Origin: Halobacterium sp. R2-5
GTDB taxonomy: Archaea; Halobacteriota; Halobacteria; Halobacteriales; Halobacteriaceae
Reading direction: 5' to 3'
Length of the DNA stretch: 64,000 nt
Assembly: GCF_011734195.1 (NCBI RefSeq)
Contig: NZ_JAANTH010000002.1
Span: forward strand, 496,001 to 560,000
In this document: positions 35,060 to 45,004 of the stretch, one piece after another
How positions within the stretch are numbered: the first letter of the stretch is position 1
Layout: every line of letters begins with the position of its first letter
Program-made: the position numbers and the translations under genes
Notes under the pieces: generated by a model
Told to the model about the DNA's origin: nothing
Database searches by the model: none
What the model saw: only the letters and a program-made list of their open reading frames with translations

Positions 35060-36244
35060 ATGACGAAAATTCTCCATCTCAGCGACACACACCTCGGCAA
35101 TCGGCAATACGGAAGCGATACTCGCAGAGACGATTTCACCCGCGCGTTCGAAGCCGCCATCAACCGCGCACTCCAAGAGAACGTCGACGCGGTCATCCAC
35201 ACTGGCGACCTCTTCCATCGTCGAACACCGTCGCTCCCCATCGTCACGGACTGTATAGAGACACTCAGGAAACTCGCCGATGAGGACATCCCGTTCTATG
35301 GGATTGTCGGGAACCACGACCGGAAAATGGACCAACAGTGGCTCGACCTCATCCGCGAAACGGGGACCGCGGAGCGCCTTGACCAAACGCCGACGATGGT
35401 GAACGATGAGGTCGCCCTCTACGGGATCGACGCCGTCACCAAACCGGCATGGCACGCAGCAGACTTCACCCTCGAAGAACCTCCGAACCCGGACGCGTTC
35501 CGACTGCTGGGCATGCACCAGCTCTTCGAGCCGCTCGTGCCCGAGTTCTACGCTGATCACGAGTTGAGCGAAGTCCTTGAGCGGGTTGACATCGACCTTG
35601 ACGCACTCGCGCTCGGGGACTACCACAAGACGGAGAGCCGCATCGTCGATGGTGTTCCCGCGTGGTACGCCGGGTCAACTGAGCGCTGTGCAACAGACGA
35701 ACTCGAACCCCGAACCGTCAGCCTCCTCGAAATCGAAGACGGAGACTTCGAACGCCGAGAGCTCGAACTTGACACCCGGGAGTTCGAGTCGATCCGCATC
35801 GAATTCGACGAGGGTGACAGTCACGGGTACGCCCGCGACGAACTGGACCGGCACCAGCTCGACGACAAAGTCGCTATTGTGAAGCTCACGGGTGAGCGGA
35901 CTCCCGTCACGTCAAGCGACGTGTACGATATGGCGATAGACAAGGGCGCGGCAGTCTGCAAGGTGGACGATAATCGCGGCCGAAGACAACTTGACCTGGA
36001 GGACGGGCCGCAGGGAGATATCCAGAGCGCCGAGAAACTCATTGAGGAGAAGCTCGCCGACCAGAACCTGAGTGACATCGCCACCGACGTTGAAGCACGA
36101 GTCCGAACGGACGACGATCTCGCCCAGACAGCCATCGACGACACCATGCAAGAACTAATCGAGGAGGCCCAAGCGGACGCGTTTGAGGAACGGGACGCCG
36201 AAGCTGACCTTGGTGACCCAGAGACCGAGGTGAGCGGCGAATGA
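35060..36244 (+). CDS. mre11: Mre11-like double-strand-break nuclease
   Basis: A 394-residue calcineurin-like phosphoesterase. Metal-binding motifs: SDTH (D9, H11), HTGDLFH (D50), GNHD (85-87), MHQ (H153) and GDYHK (H189). These match the five Mre11 phosphoesterase motifs, though the last is GDYH rather than the usual GHxH. The acidic C-terminal helices (about 330-394) would contact Rad50. Mre11 resects DNA ends with Rad50. It overlaps rad50 as ATGA and heads a four-gene operon with nurA and herA. The setting suggests an accessory copy, possibly for defence or plasmid maintenance. Confidence 0.9.
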   Translation: MTKILHLSDTHLGNRQYGSDTRRDDFTRAFEAAINRALQENVDAVIHTGDLFHRRTPSLPIVTDCIETLRKLADEDIPFYGIVGNHDRKMDQQWLDLIRETGTAERLDQTPTMVNDEVALYGIDAVTKPAWHAADFTLEEPPNPDAFRLLGMHQLFEPLVPEFYADHELSEVLERVDIDLDALALGDYHKTESRIVDGVPAWYAGSTERCATDELEPRTVSLLEIEDGDFERRELELDTREFESIRIEFDEGDSHGYARDELDRHQLDDKVAIVKLTGERTPVTSSDVYDMAIDKGAAVCKVDDNRGRRQLDLEDGPQGDIQSAEKLIEEKLADQNLSDIATDVEARVRTDDDLAQTAIDDTMQELIEEAQADAFEERDAEADLGDPETEVSGE

Positions 36245-39200
36245 AGATCAAAGCGCTCAGGCTGCAGAATATCCGGAGCTACGAAGATCAGACCGTTGAG
36301 TTCCCTGATGGAACGATCCTGATTCGTGGTGACAACGGAGCCGGGAAAACGTCCCTCTTGATGGGGATCTTCGGCGGGCTGTTCCTCTCGAAGATCCGGA
36401 ACGTGGGAACAAACGACTTCAATCTCGATGACCTGGTTCGACGCGGTGAAGACAAGGGCACCGTAAAACTGGTCTTCGAGATCGACGGGACAGAGTTCAC
36501 CGTGAACTGGGAGCTGTACACGACGACTACCCCAAACAGTGCGACGCTGGACTCGGAGTCGTTCTCGGACCCAGTGACTGGAATCGAGGACGTCCGTGAA
36601 GAGGTGATCGGATTACTCGGGATGGACGAAGACGACTTCTCCAGTTCCGTCTACGTCAAGCAGGGCGAAATCGACCGGCTCATCGAAGCGGGTGACCGCG
36701 CTGAGATGATCGACAGCCTCCTCGGATTAGACGAACTCGACGAGTACATCGAGCGGATGAAGGCCGCACGCCGCGGTGCCGGGCGCGTCCAAGACCAGAA
36801 CAAAACGAGCCGGGAAAACTACCAAGAAGACCTCGACGACATCGAAAAAACCGAGCCGGAGTACGAGGACGAAATTCAATCGCTTACTGACGACATCGCA
36901 GACCTCGAAGCAGACATCGAGGAGATAGAGGAATTCATTGACGAGCTGAAAGACCACCGGACCAGCATCAAAAGCGACATCGAGGACTACGAAGATCTGC
37001 AGGAACGCAAGGTCGAGAAGCAAGAGCAGATCGAGGAGGCGCAAGCGAAGCGAGCCGACCAACAGTCCACTATCGACGAAAGCGAGGCCACTATCGAGGA
37101 GGCACAGGACGAGATTGACACGCTCGAAAGCGCCATCGCAGACCTTGATACAGAGGTTGAGTACGACCTGAGTTCTGCAGAGAGTGCTGAGGACGCGAAC
37201 GAGGCGGTGCAGGAAGCCGTTATGGAGGCGACGACGGAACGCAACGATTGCGAGAACGACCTGCAGAACGCTCAGGAAGAACTGGAACGTCTAGAAGACG
37301 AGCTCTCTAATGCGGAGACCGAACGTGAGGAACTTATCGAGGAGCGTGACGACCTCCAGTCGGATCTCGAAGACGCTACTGACCGTCTGACCGAGGCGAA
37401 AGCAGAACGCGAATCGCTTACAACTGAGCGGAATGAGAGCGCGGCTGCGTTCCTCCCTTCAGTTGCTGATGCGGACGAGGTCACGGATGACCACGAGGAG
37501 GCGGTCGAGACGCGGCTTGCAGAACTCCGCGACGAACGAGAAGATGTGACCGCGACCAAGCGGGAAGTCACGACGAAGCGCAACCGGGCTGAAGATGACC
37601 TCGAAACAGCGCGTGAGGGATTGGAGACGGCAACTGATGACTTAGCGGACGCAGAATCCGACCTCGAAACGGTACAGTCCGACCTGGCGACCGCTGAAGA
37701 CGACCTCACAGCTGCTGAAGCAGAGTTCGAAGAGCGTGTCGAGGCCCTCGCGGACCAGGCCGCCGACTTCGACGTTGCGGTCACAGCTGAAAACTTAGAC
37801 GAGCTTCGTGACACGGTGATTCCGGACCTCATTGAGGAAACCAACGCCGACCTGAATGACGTCGGGAACGCCATCGCTGAGCATCGAAACGACAAACAGC
37901 GCTACGAGGAGGAGCTCGCGGAAATCAAGGAACTCGGTGAGCAGGACAAGTGTCCGAAGTGCGGGAAAACTGTTGAGGACTCGCACATCGAGAGCGAGGT
38001 TGCGGAACTGGAAGCGGCGATTGCCGATGCCCAAGAGGCGGTGGAAGACGCCCAAGCGACGGAGACGGAACTCCAGTCACGGAAAGACGAGTTGCAGGCA
38101 CTCCGTGAAGATTTACTGGATACGATCACCTTCCGTGACGAGACGCTGGCAGCAGCACGAGACGAAGTGGACTCTCTTCGAGACGAAGAAGATGAGCTGC
38201 AGTCCCGCATCGAGGAGCTGGAGGAAACTATCGAGGACTACGAGTCCACCGTCGCAGACTTAGAGACGGATATCGATGACCTCGAAGAGCAGGAAGCGAC
38301 GCTCGATGCGGAGATCAATGAGGTCAACGACGCTATCGAAACGGGCGAGGACGTCTTAGACGCGTTCGAGCAAGTGGCCGACCAGCAAGAAACGGTGACC
38401 GATCTCGAAGACCAGATCGCCGATATCGAGGCAGACATCGAAGATGTCACCGACGATCTCGCGGACGTTGAGGACGAGATCGAGAACCTAAGGGACGCTA
38501 TCGAAGAACAGGAGGCTGTCGTTGAGGAGTGCGAGGACGCACTCGAAGCTGCCAAGGAACGGGTCGAAGAGGTCGAAGCCGTTCAGAAAACTGTGGAAGA
38601 CGCGGTCGGAAAGTACGACACCATCAGCGAATTACGGACGACGATAGAGCAGGAGCAAAACACCATCAAACACGCCCGTGATCGAATTGACGACCTCAAC
38701 AGTCAAATCGCTCGCCTCCAAGACGAGAAAGACGATATTGAGGAACAACTCGGCGATAAGGACGTCGAGGACCTGCGTGAGGACTTAGACCGCGTTAACA
38801 CTCGAATCGAGCAGCGCCAAGAGACGCGCGACGAGTACCAAGAGGAACTGCAGGAGACACGTGACGAGCGCACACGGCTCGAAACGGAGCTCGACGCGCT
38901 GCGTGAGACGAAGGCACAGATCGAACTGTACGAGGACAAAGAGCAGTGGGCAAAGGAAGTCTATGACGAGCTCGACGCGGCCATCTCGGTCTACGAAAGC
39001 ACGAAATCAGATCTCCGCGAACAGTACCTCGCCTACATCAACGAGTACACGAACGACATCTTCAAAGAGATCTACAAGAACAGCAGCTACCAGCAGGTCA
39101 TCATCGAAGAGACGTACGACGACCAGCGAGACAGCTACGAGTACGACATCCGGCTGCTCCGTGACGACGGGACGACCGAAGACCCGAGCAACGCGAGCGG

Positions 39201-39510
39201 CGGCGAGCGCGCTATCGTGAACCTCGCGCTCCGCGCCGGGATCTACAAACTCATCGCCGAACTGCAGGGCGGGAACCGCGGCCAACTCCCACCGTTCATT
39301 CTCGACGAGCCGACGACGTTCCTCGACGAAGGGCACGTCGGGCAGCTCGAACAGATGCTGACAACCATCAAAGAGTGGGATGTCCCGCAGATCATCGTCG
39401 TCTCCCACGATGAAGCCCTCATCCACGGGGCCGATCACGAATGCCACGTGACTATCGACGAGTCGGACAACACGAGCCAGATCACGATGCGCACAGCAGG
39501 GGCTGACTGA
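36241..39510 (+). CDS. rad50: Rad50-like SMC-type ATPase with zinc hook
   Basis: A 1089-residue ABC/SMC ATPase. Walker A is GDNGAGKT at 30-37, followed by very long acidic coiled coils interrupted by the zinc hook CPKC at about 571-574. The C-terminal half-domain has signature NASGGERA near 984 and Walker B FILDEPTTFLDEGH near 1020. It is about 200 residues longer than the haloarchaeal Rad50 proteins I remember, mostly in the coils. It forms the end-tethering complex with Mre11. Overlaps at both ends (ATGA with mre11; last base of the stop shared with the nurA ATG) imply coupled translation. Confidence 0.93.
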   Translation: MKIKALRLQNIRSYEDQTVEFPDGTILIRGDNGAGKTSLLMGIFGGLFLSKIRNVGTNDFNLDDLVRRGEDKGTVKLVFEIDGTEFTVNWELYTTTTPNSATLDSESFSDPVTGIEDVREEVIGLLGMDEDDFSSSVYVKQGEIDRLIEAGDRAEMIDSLLGLDELDEYIERMKAARRGAGRVQDQNKTSRENYQEDLDDIEKTEPEYEDEIQSLTDDIADLEADIEEIEEFIDELKDHRTSIKSDIEDYEDLQERKVEKQEQIEEAQAKRADQQSTIDESEATIEEAQDEIDTLESAIADLDTEVEYDLSSAESAEDANEAVQEAVMEATTERNDCENDLQNAQEELERLEDELSNAETEREELIEERDDLQSDLEDATDRLTEAKAERESLTTERNESAAAFLPSVADADEVTDDHEEAVETRLAELRDEREDVTATKREVTTKRNRAEDDLETAREGLETATDDLADAESDLETVQSDLATAEDDLTAAEAEFEERVEALADQAADFDVAVTAENLDELRDTVIPDLIEETNADLNDVGNAIAEHRNDKQRYEEELAEIKELGEQDKCPKCGKTVEDSHIESEVAELEAAIADAQEAVEDAQATETELQSRKDELQALREDLLDTITFRDETLAAARDEVDSLRDEEDELQSRIEELEETIEDYESTVADLETDIDDLEEQEATLDAEINEVNDAIETGEDVLDAFEQVADQQETVTDLEDQIADIEADIEDVTDDLADVEDEIENLRDAIEEQEAVVEECEDALEAAKERVEEVEAVQKTVEDAVGKYDTISELRTTIEQEQNTIKHARDRIDDLNSQIARLQDEKDDIEEQLGDKDVEDLREDLDRVNTRIEQRQETRDEYQEELQETRDERTRLETELDALRETKAQIELYEDKEQWAKEVYDELDAAISVYESTKSDLREQYLAYINEYTNDIFKEIYKNSSYQQVIIEETYDDQRDSYEYDIRLLRDDGTTEDPSNASGGERAIVNLALRAGIYKLIAELQGGNRGQLPPFILDEPTTFLDEGHVGQLEQMLTTIKEWDVPQIIVVSHDEALIHGADHECHVTIDESDNTSQITMRTAGAD

Positions 39511-40799
39511 TGGACACGAACGCACTCAGCATCGTCGAAGATATCTTCGACCACATCGACACGAACATCCCGCGTGACGTCACCCCGCAAGCCAACTACG
39601 CGCGCCGGCTCTTCGAGCACCTCTCGCGTGACGGCGGCCGGGTCACCGCACTCGGCGAGCCGACCTACCAGAAGACACGGATCGACGAACTCGGCACGTG
39701 GACCGGCGATCCGTGGGGCACACCGACCTACGGGCTCGACGCCAGTACCACACGCCCGTTAGAATTCAATAACGGGCTCATCGTGGATACGGCGTACGCT
39801 AAGCTCGGCGTTGCCGGCGCTGATACTGACAAGCGAATTGAGGAGACCGGTACGATAGAAACGGTCGTGTACCTCGCGGACAGCGAGAGCACGATTCATG
39901 CCGAACAGTTCGAAGCTGACCGGGTAACCGGCGAAGTCGTGCAGTTCCCACCGACCGACCGCTCCGCAACCCTCTCGAAATCAGTCGCTAGCGCCGCCCA
40001 AGGCCTCGCCGAAAGCACACACGCGGCCGCCCACGTCGACACGCTTGACGGCTGTCTGTTCATTGACGGCGCAGTCTACCCGCTCGGTGTCCTCTACTGG
40101 GTGCTCCTTGACCAAGTCGGGCGCACCACGCCCGCCGGTGCATGGGACAAGCCCGACGAGATCATCCGGAACTATATCGACGTCATCGACACCCAGTATG
40201 AGAACGGGTATCCGGTCATCGGCGTCGTAAAGACCTCCACCATCAGCCAACTCCTCGACTCCCTGGACGCGAAACTCGATGAGAACCACGTGACGAACAA
40301 CCACGGCGGCCGGCCCGACGTTCCCTGGACACGCGACCACCAGTTCATCGCCGAGGTGCTCCGCGACGACAGTCTCGAACACCTGACGTACACGTCCTGG
40401 TTCGTCCACAAGCAAGCCCCGGTTGACGGGCAATCGTTCGAACTGTTAGACCCATACTGCGACGACCTCACACACGGTGACCCGGCCGACTACCGGCGGG
40501 CGTTCTTCTACGTCCGGCTCCCGAAAACCGGCGACGTGCTCCGCGTGGAAACCCCGCGGCTCATGATCGACGACGAGCAGACCCGCGACCAGATCCAGTA
40601 CAAGGTTCTGAAAGAAATCGCGCAAACCCAGGACGTCCCGCGGGCCGTCGGGCGCGCCGACCGGATCGCCCGGATCAGCCGCGATAACCGCGACACGATC
40701 CGGGATTTCCTCACTGCCGCCGACTACGCCCACGACTACAATTGGGACGGCCGCTGGAACGACATCGAACAAGCACCCGACACCCAACTCCAACAATGA
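39510..40799 (+). CDS. nurA: NurA-like 5'-3' nuclease
   Basis: A 429-residue protein with the NurA layout: YGLDAST with the metal-binding aspartate D77 near the start of the domain, a second acid in CLFIDGAVYPLGVLY near 185, GYPVIGVVKTSTISQLLDSL near 233, and the C-terminal FFYVRLPKTGDVLRVETPRLM near 335. NurA partners HerA in generating 3' single strands at breaks. It is fused in operon structure to rad50 upstream and herA downstream (ATGA). Confidence 0.85.
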   Translation: MDTNALSIVEDIFDHIDTNIPRDVTPQANYARRLFEHLSRDGGRVTALGEPTYQKTRIDELGTWTGDPWGTPTYGLDASTTRPLEFNNGLIVDTAYAKLGVAGADTDKRIEETGTIETVVYLADSESTIHAEQFEADRVTGEVVQFPPTDRSATLSKSVASAAQGLAESTHAAAHVDTLDGCLFIDGAVYPLGVLYWVLLDQVGRTTPAGAWDKPDEIIRNYIDVIDTQYENGYPVIGVVKTSTISQLLDSLDAKLDENHVTNNHGGRPDVPWTRDHQFIAEVLRDDSLEHLTYTSWFVHKQAPVDGQSFELLDPYCDDLTHGDPADYRRAFFYVRLPKTGDVLRVETPRLMIDDEQTRDQIQYKVLKEIAQTQDVPRAVGRADRIARISRDNRDTIRDFLTAADYAHDYNWDGRWNDIEQAPDTQLQQ

Positions 40800-42658
40800 G
40801 CGACAACACCGACGACCTCCTCGACCGCGATCCCGTCGACGACGAAACGAGCACCGACGAACCTTCCGGTGACCGTGAGGGCACGACAGGCGCAGAGACG
40901 AACGATCAGACCGAGGTCCCGGAAACGACGGTTCCGAACTCGCTGACCGATGCTGACGAAGATGAACTCGGGCACGTCGTCGCCAGCGAAGAAATCCATG
41001 TCACGCGCAGTGACTACAAAGTTAACGCGTTCGTCAAAACCGACTGCCGTGACGATGTCCGCGTCGGCGACTACGTCCAAATCCCATATCCCGGATCAGA
41101 TCCGACCGAGCAAGCCGACGAACTCTTCGCCGTCGTCGACGGCCTCCGATACGAACCCTACACAGAACTCGACGATAAGTCCGACACCCACAACCGTATC
41201 GCGGCAGCCCATAGCCTCGACGAGACAGAGTTCGTCCTCGTCGCTGAACTCGAACCAATCGCCATCATCTCCGCAACCGATGACGGGCTGGAACGCAGCA
41301 TCGTCAACAAGATCCCGAAACCCAATACGCCCGTTGCGTTCTCCCTCGACGAGGAATACCTCCGCACCGGCCTCAATATCCCCCAAGACGGCGTGTTCGC
41401 CGGCTACCTCTCCGTCGGCGGCGACCGCATGACCGTCGACGGCGACCCACTCCCGTACTTCATCAACAACCCCGGCATCGACCCCGTCACCGAAGACGTC
41501 GAATCCGGCGAACCCGCGATTTTCCGCCACACTCTCGTCGCCGGCTCCACCGGGAAAGGCAAGACGCACTTCACGAAAAACCTGCTCCGACAGTTTGCCA
41601 CGGACAAACGCTACCCGATTGATAACCACCAGACCGGTGACACCGAGCACAGCCGCCTCAACCTCGTGATCCTCGATCCGGAAAACGAGTACTCCGAGAT
41701 GCGGAACGACAACCCCGAACTGCGTAACGAGGACGAGCTCGTTGAGCGGCTCGAACGGCAAGGCATCGAGGTCGGCGGCATCGACAACTTCGAGACGTTC
41801 ATCCCCAACATCGGGAACACGAACGCCCCGACAACCGGTGAGGGCCGGAACCTGACGATTCCCTTTTCGCTCGTCGAGCACCGCCCGCAGCTCCTCATGC
41901 CGTACACACCGACGGAAGTCACGCGCGGAGCCCTCGAAAACTGCATCGACGCGTACTTCACCGATACTGACACGCCGACGTACGACGGGTTCCTGCAGTA
42001 CCTCCGAGACAACGACGACTCAGAAAGCCCACTCCGGCAGCGATACAACATCGAAGACGGCACGTGGAGCGCAATCATGCGTCGCGTCACCGACGCCGCC
42101 TACCGCGACGTCTTCGACCACGGCACCAACCCCCTCCCCGACGTATCAAACGCCGTGTTCCGCGAAGGCCAAGTCACCGTCATCCCAACCAGCCACCTCC
42201 ACGGCGCAAAAGAAGACCTCACCGTCCTCTCCATCCTCTCGTACATCATCGACAACAAAATCGACGACTACAACGTCGACCCCAACGTCAAAGACACCCC
42301 ACTTCTCGTCGCCGTCGACGAAGCCCACAACTACGTCTCCGACCCGAGCACCCTCCGCGAACAATACATCGTCAACCGCGCCCGCGACGCCGTCAAACAA
42401 GGCCGCAAAGACAAACTCGGCCTTTTCATGATTACCCAAAACCCCGAAGACATCGACGGCGACATCCTCAAACAAACCAACACCAACATCTTCCTCGGCC
42501 TCCGCGAAGAAGTCATCACCAAAGTCCCCTCCATCCCCCGCGGCTACGAACAAGACCTCCAACAATACGGCAAAGGCCAAGCCGCCATCAAAGCTCCCGA
42601 CGTTGAAGCCGTCGAAGTCACCGGCCTCCCCTACTGCCTCACCCAACACAGCAACTGA
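40796..42658 (+). CDS. herA: HerA-like hexameric DNA translocase
   Basis: A 620-residue FtsK/HerA-class ATPase. An acidic, low-complexity N terminus of about 45 residues precedes a HAS-barrel-like beta domain. Walker A is GSTGKGKT at 250-257 and Walker B is LLVAVDEAHNY at 503-513, followed by the sensor segment FMITQNPEDI. The ATG at 40796 overlaps the nurA stop. The last 500 bases have strikingly C-rich third positions (AAC, CTC, CCC), unlike the rest of the gene. HerA and NurA process ends made accessible by Mre11-Rad50. Confidence 0.9.
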   Translation: MSDNTDDLLDRDPVDDETSTDEPSGDREGTTGAETNDQTEVPETTVPNSLTDADEDELGHVVASEEIHVTRSDYKVNAFVKTDCRDDVRVGDYVQIPYPGSDPTEQADELFAVVDGLRYEPYTELDDKSDTHNRIAAAHSLDETEFVLVAELEPIAIISATDDGLERSIVNKIPKPNTPVAFSLDEEYLRTGLNIPQDGVFAGYLSVGGDRMTVDGDPLPYFINNPGIDPVTEDVESGEPAIFRHTLVAGSTGKGKTHFTKNLLRQFATDKRYPIDNHQTGDTEHSRLNLVILDPENEYSEMRNDNPELRNEDELVERLERQGIEVGGIDNFETFIPNIGNTNAPTTGEGRNLTIPFSLVEHRPQLLMPYTPTEVTRGALENCIDAYFTDTDTPTYDGFLQYLRDNDDSESPLRQRYNIEDGTWSAIMRRVTDAAYRDVFDHGTNPLPDVSNAVFREGQVTVIPTSHLHGAKEDLTVLSILSYIIDNKIDDYNVDPNVKDTPLLVAVDEAHNYVSDPSTLREQYIVNRARDAVKQGRKDKLGLFMITQNPEDIDGDILKQTNTNIFLGLREEVITKVPSIPRGYEQDLQQYGKGQAAIKAPDVEAVEVTGLPYCLTQHSN

Positions 42659-42721
42659 AGGCATAGACAAACGGTAACACGATGGATAGAACTAAATGAC
42701 TAATCTTCCACATTATGCAGT

Positions 42722-42934
42722 ATGAATCGAGTACCCGTCTCCTCAAGCAATCTCAGCAGTGTAGGGTATGATGAGTCGAATCAGGTTCTGGAGATTGAGT
42801 TCAACGGTGGAAGAGTCTACCAGTATTTCGACGTTCCCGAACGAATTCACCAGGGGCTTATGAATGCCACGTCGCACGGGAAATACTTCCATCGGAATAT
42901 TGAAGACAACTATCGCTACGATCAGATCAAATAA
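42722..42934 (+). CDS. KTSC-domain protein
   Basis: A 70-residue protein consisting of a KTSC domain: VSSSNLSSVGYDESNQVLEI, then GGRVYQYFDVPERIHQGLMNA and SHGKYFHRNIEDNYRYDQI. The pattern (SS...GYD...L.I.F..G..Y.Y..VP...) is diagnostic. KTSC domains occur as short stand-alone proteins in phages, bacteria and archaea and are thought to bind nucleic acid. The last base of its stop is the first base of the next ATG (TAATG), so it is coupled to the OLD-family nuclease. Confidence 0.85.
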   Translation: MNRVPVSSSNLSSVGYDESNQVLEIEFNGGRVYQYFDVPERIHQGLMNATSHGKYFHRNIEDNYRYDQIK

Positions 42935-44850
42935 TGCGCATCAACTCAGTGCGTGTCCAAAATTTTCGAAGTCTTCGAGATGCGCAGATCGATTTCAATG
43001 AGCTGACTGCCCTGATAGGGTCGAACGGCGCTGGAAAATCATCGTTTCTTAGATCATTAGACCTCTTTTATACAGCAAACGCTTCGTATTCCGAAGATGA
43101 CTTCTACAATCGCAACACCGATGAAGAAATCAGTGTTCAGGTAGAATTCACGGGTTTGGGGGAAGACGCTAAAGAAAAATTCAGCCCATATATTGGCGGA
43201 GAAACATTAACGGTTGAGAAAGTGATGGAATATCCAGATAATCGTGGTAATCAAAGATACCACGGGAACCGCCTGTATAACCCTGATTTTGATGGGTTTC
43301 GTAATGCAGGCGGCCACGATCTCCGCCGAGAATATGAGGCGCTATTTGACAGGGGCTACAGCGAATTGCCGGAGTACCAAAATCAAGAGGAAGCGGAGTC
43401 AGTATTACGAGAGTGGGAAGAGGAACACCCCGCCCAGTGTGAGCGTAGACGGGATGACGGCCAATTCTTTGGCTTTAATTCGGTCGGTCAAGCCGCTCTT
43501 GAGGAGTATACGCGTTACATTTTGATTCCAGCAGTCCGTGATGCAGGTGAAGATGCCGATGATAAACGAGGGAGTCCCCTGACGGAATTGATGGACTTAG
43601 TCGTTCGTGCAGCACTCTCGGAACGGGATGAACTAGAAGAATTTCAACAAGCAGCTCAACGGCGCTATGCAGAGCTAATTGAGGCTGCATCAGAAGCAGA
43701 GCTCAGTCAATTAGAATCCGACCTGTCCTCCACGCTTGAAACATTCGCACCCGGCGTTGGTGTAGACCTTTCTTGGGATACCGAGGATGTCATCGATATT
43801 CAGATGCCTCAGGCAGATATCAAATTGGAAGTAGATGATTTTGTTTCAAATGTGGAACACGCAGGTCACGGCTCTCAACGTGCCTTCATCATCTCTCTCC
43901 TACAAAATTTAGCAGTCCATAGTGAGGATATGAACTCGGCCGATGAAGATGAGATGGACCACGATCCGAGCCTTATCCTAGGTATCGAAGAGCCTGAGCT
44001 ATACCAACATCCGAATCGCCAGCGTCACCTTATGTCCATTCTGTCTTCGTTCGATGATCAAGGTATCGCAGGCACAGCTAGTAGCGTTCAGGTTGTATAT
44101 TCCACTCATTCCCCTCTGATGGTGAGTATGAAACGATTTGACGACATTCGCAGCTTGTCGAAAATAGAAGCTGCAGAAGATCGTCCCAAGCACACCCAGG
44201 TTAAACAGAGCTCATTAGAGACGGTCGCTCGACAGATGGAGACTGTCTTTGACGCAGATGCAGGAACTTTCACCGGTGAGTCGACACGCGCTCGATTGGA
44301 GCCTGTGATGACTCCTTGGGTCAATGAGGGGTTCTTTGCGGACGTTGTTCTATTGGTAGAGGGACTTGAAGACCGATCTGCTCTTCTGGGGCGTGCAAGC
44401 GCTAGAGATATCGATCTTAGCTCTCAAGGTATTGCAGTCCTCCCCTGTAACGGGAAAACTAAAATCGGTCGCCCTGCAATAATTTTCGAACAATTAGGAA
44501 GGTCAGTCTACATAATGTTTGACTCAGACCACGATGACGAGTCAGAGGCAATCATCAATAAACGATTACTCCGCCTTGTTGACTCTGAAGAAGAAGACTG
44601 GCCTTCGGGAGTCTATGATCGCCACGCGTGTTTCCAAGAAAATCTACCCGAGTGTATCCGAACCTCTCTTGGACCTGACTTTTATGATGAGGCACTCCGG
44701 AACGCCTGCGACAAATACGGATACAACAAACAGTCACGGGGGGCAAAGAACCCGACAGTCATGACTAGTGTATTCGAGACTGCAAGGGAAGATGACCGAG
44801 ATGTCTCGAAAATCGACGAAATCATTGATCAAGTCCTCACGCTGGTGTAA
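42934..44850 (+). CDS. OLD-family ATPase/TOPRIM endonuclease
   Basis: A 638-residue protein. The N-terminal ABC-type ATPase has Walker A GSNGAGKSS at 29-37, signature-like GHGSQRAFIISLLQNL near 310-325 and Walker B ILGIEEPELYQHPNRQRH near 348, with a coiled insertion between. The C-terminal TOPRIM domain has the catalytic glutamate in LLVEGLED (E476) and the DSD/DHDD motif at 530-535. OLD nucleases are anti-phage effectors (P2 OLD, GajA, retron and PARIS-type relatives). GC is low for a haloarchaeon, which suggests recent acquisition. Coupled to the KTSC protein. Confidence 0.9.
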   Translation: MRINSVRVQNFRSLRDAQIDFNELTALIGSNGAGKSSFLRSLDLFYTANASYSEDDFYNRNTDEEISVQVEFTGLGEDAKEKFSPYIGGETLTVEKVMEYPDNRGNQRYHGNRLYNPDFDGFRNAGGHDLRREYEALFDRGYSELPEYQNQEEAESVLREWEEEHPAQCERRRDDGQFFGFNSVGQAALEEYTRYILIPAVRDAGEDADDKRGSPLTELMDLVVRAALSERDELEEFQQAAQRRYAELIEAASEAELSQLESDLSSTLETFAPGVGVDLSWDTEDVIDIQMPQADIKLEVDDFVSNVEHAGHGSQRAFIISLLQNLAVHSEDMNSADEDEMDHDPSLILGIEEPELYQHPNRQRHLMSILSSFDDQGIAGTASSVQVVYSTHSPLMVSMKRFDDIRSLSKIEAAEDRPKHTQVKQSSLETVARQMETVFDADAGTFTGESTRARLEPVMTPWVNEGFFADVVLLVEGLEDRSALLGRASARDIDLSSQGIAVLPCNGKTKIGRPAIIFEQLGRSVYIMFDSDHDDESEAIINKRLLRLVDSEEEDWPSGVYDRHACFQENLPECIRTSLGPDFYDEALRNACDKYGYNKQSRGAKNPTVMTSVFETAREDDRDVSKIDEIIDQVLTLV

Positions 44851-45004
44851 TATCCAGTCAACAGGATTTCACCTGGCGATATTGTAGGACGGAAATTTAG
44901 TTTCATAGAGCACTCGATAGGTACAGAACAAGACGGGAGGAATTGAAACAATCCGGTGCGGGTACCTACCAGTTTAATGAATAGGGCGTGAATTATCACT
45001 AATA

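Noticed and set aside
42934-44850. Gabija-type system based on the OLD nuclease
   Set aside because: No UvrD-like GajB helicase follows; the coupled partner is a KTSC protein and the next gene is a PD-(D/E)XK-type nuclease.
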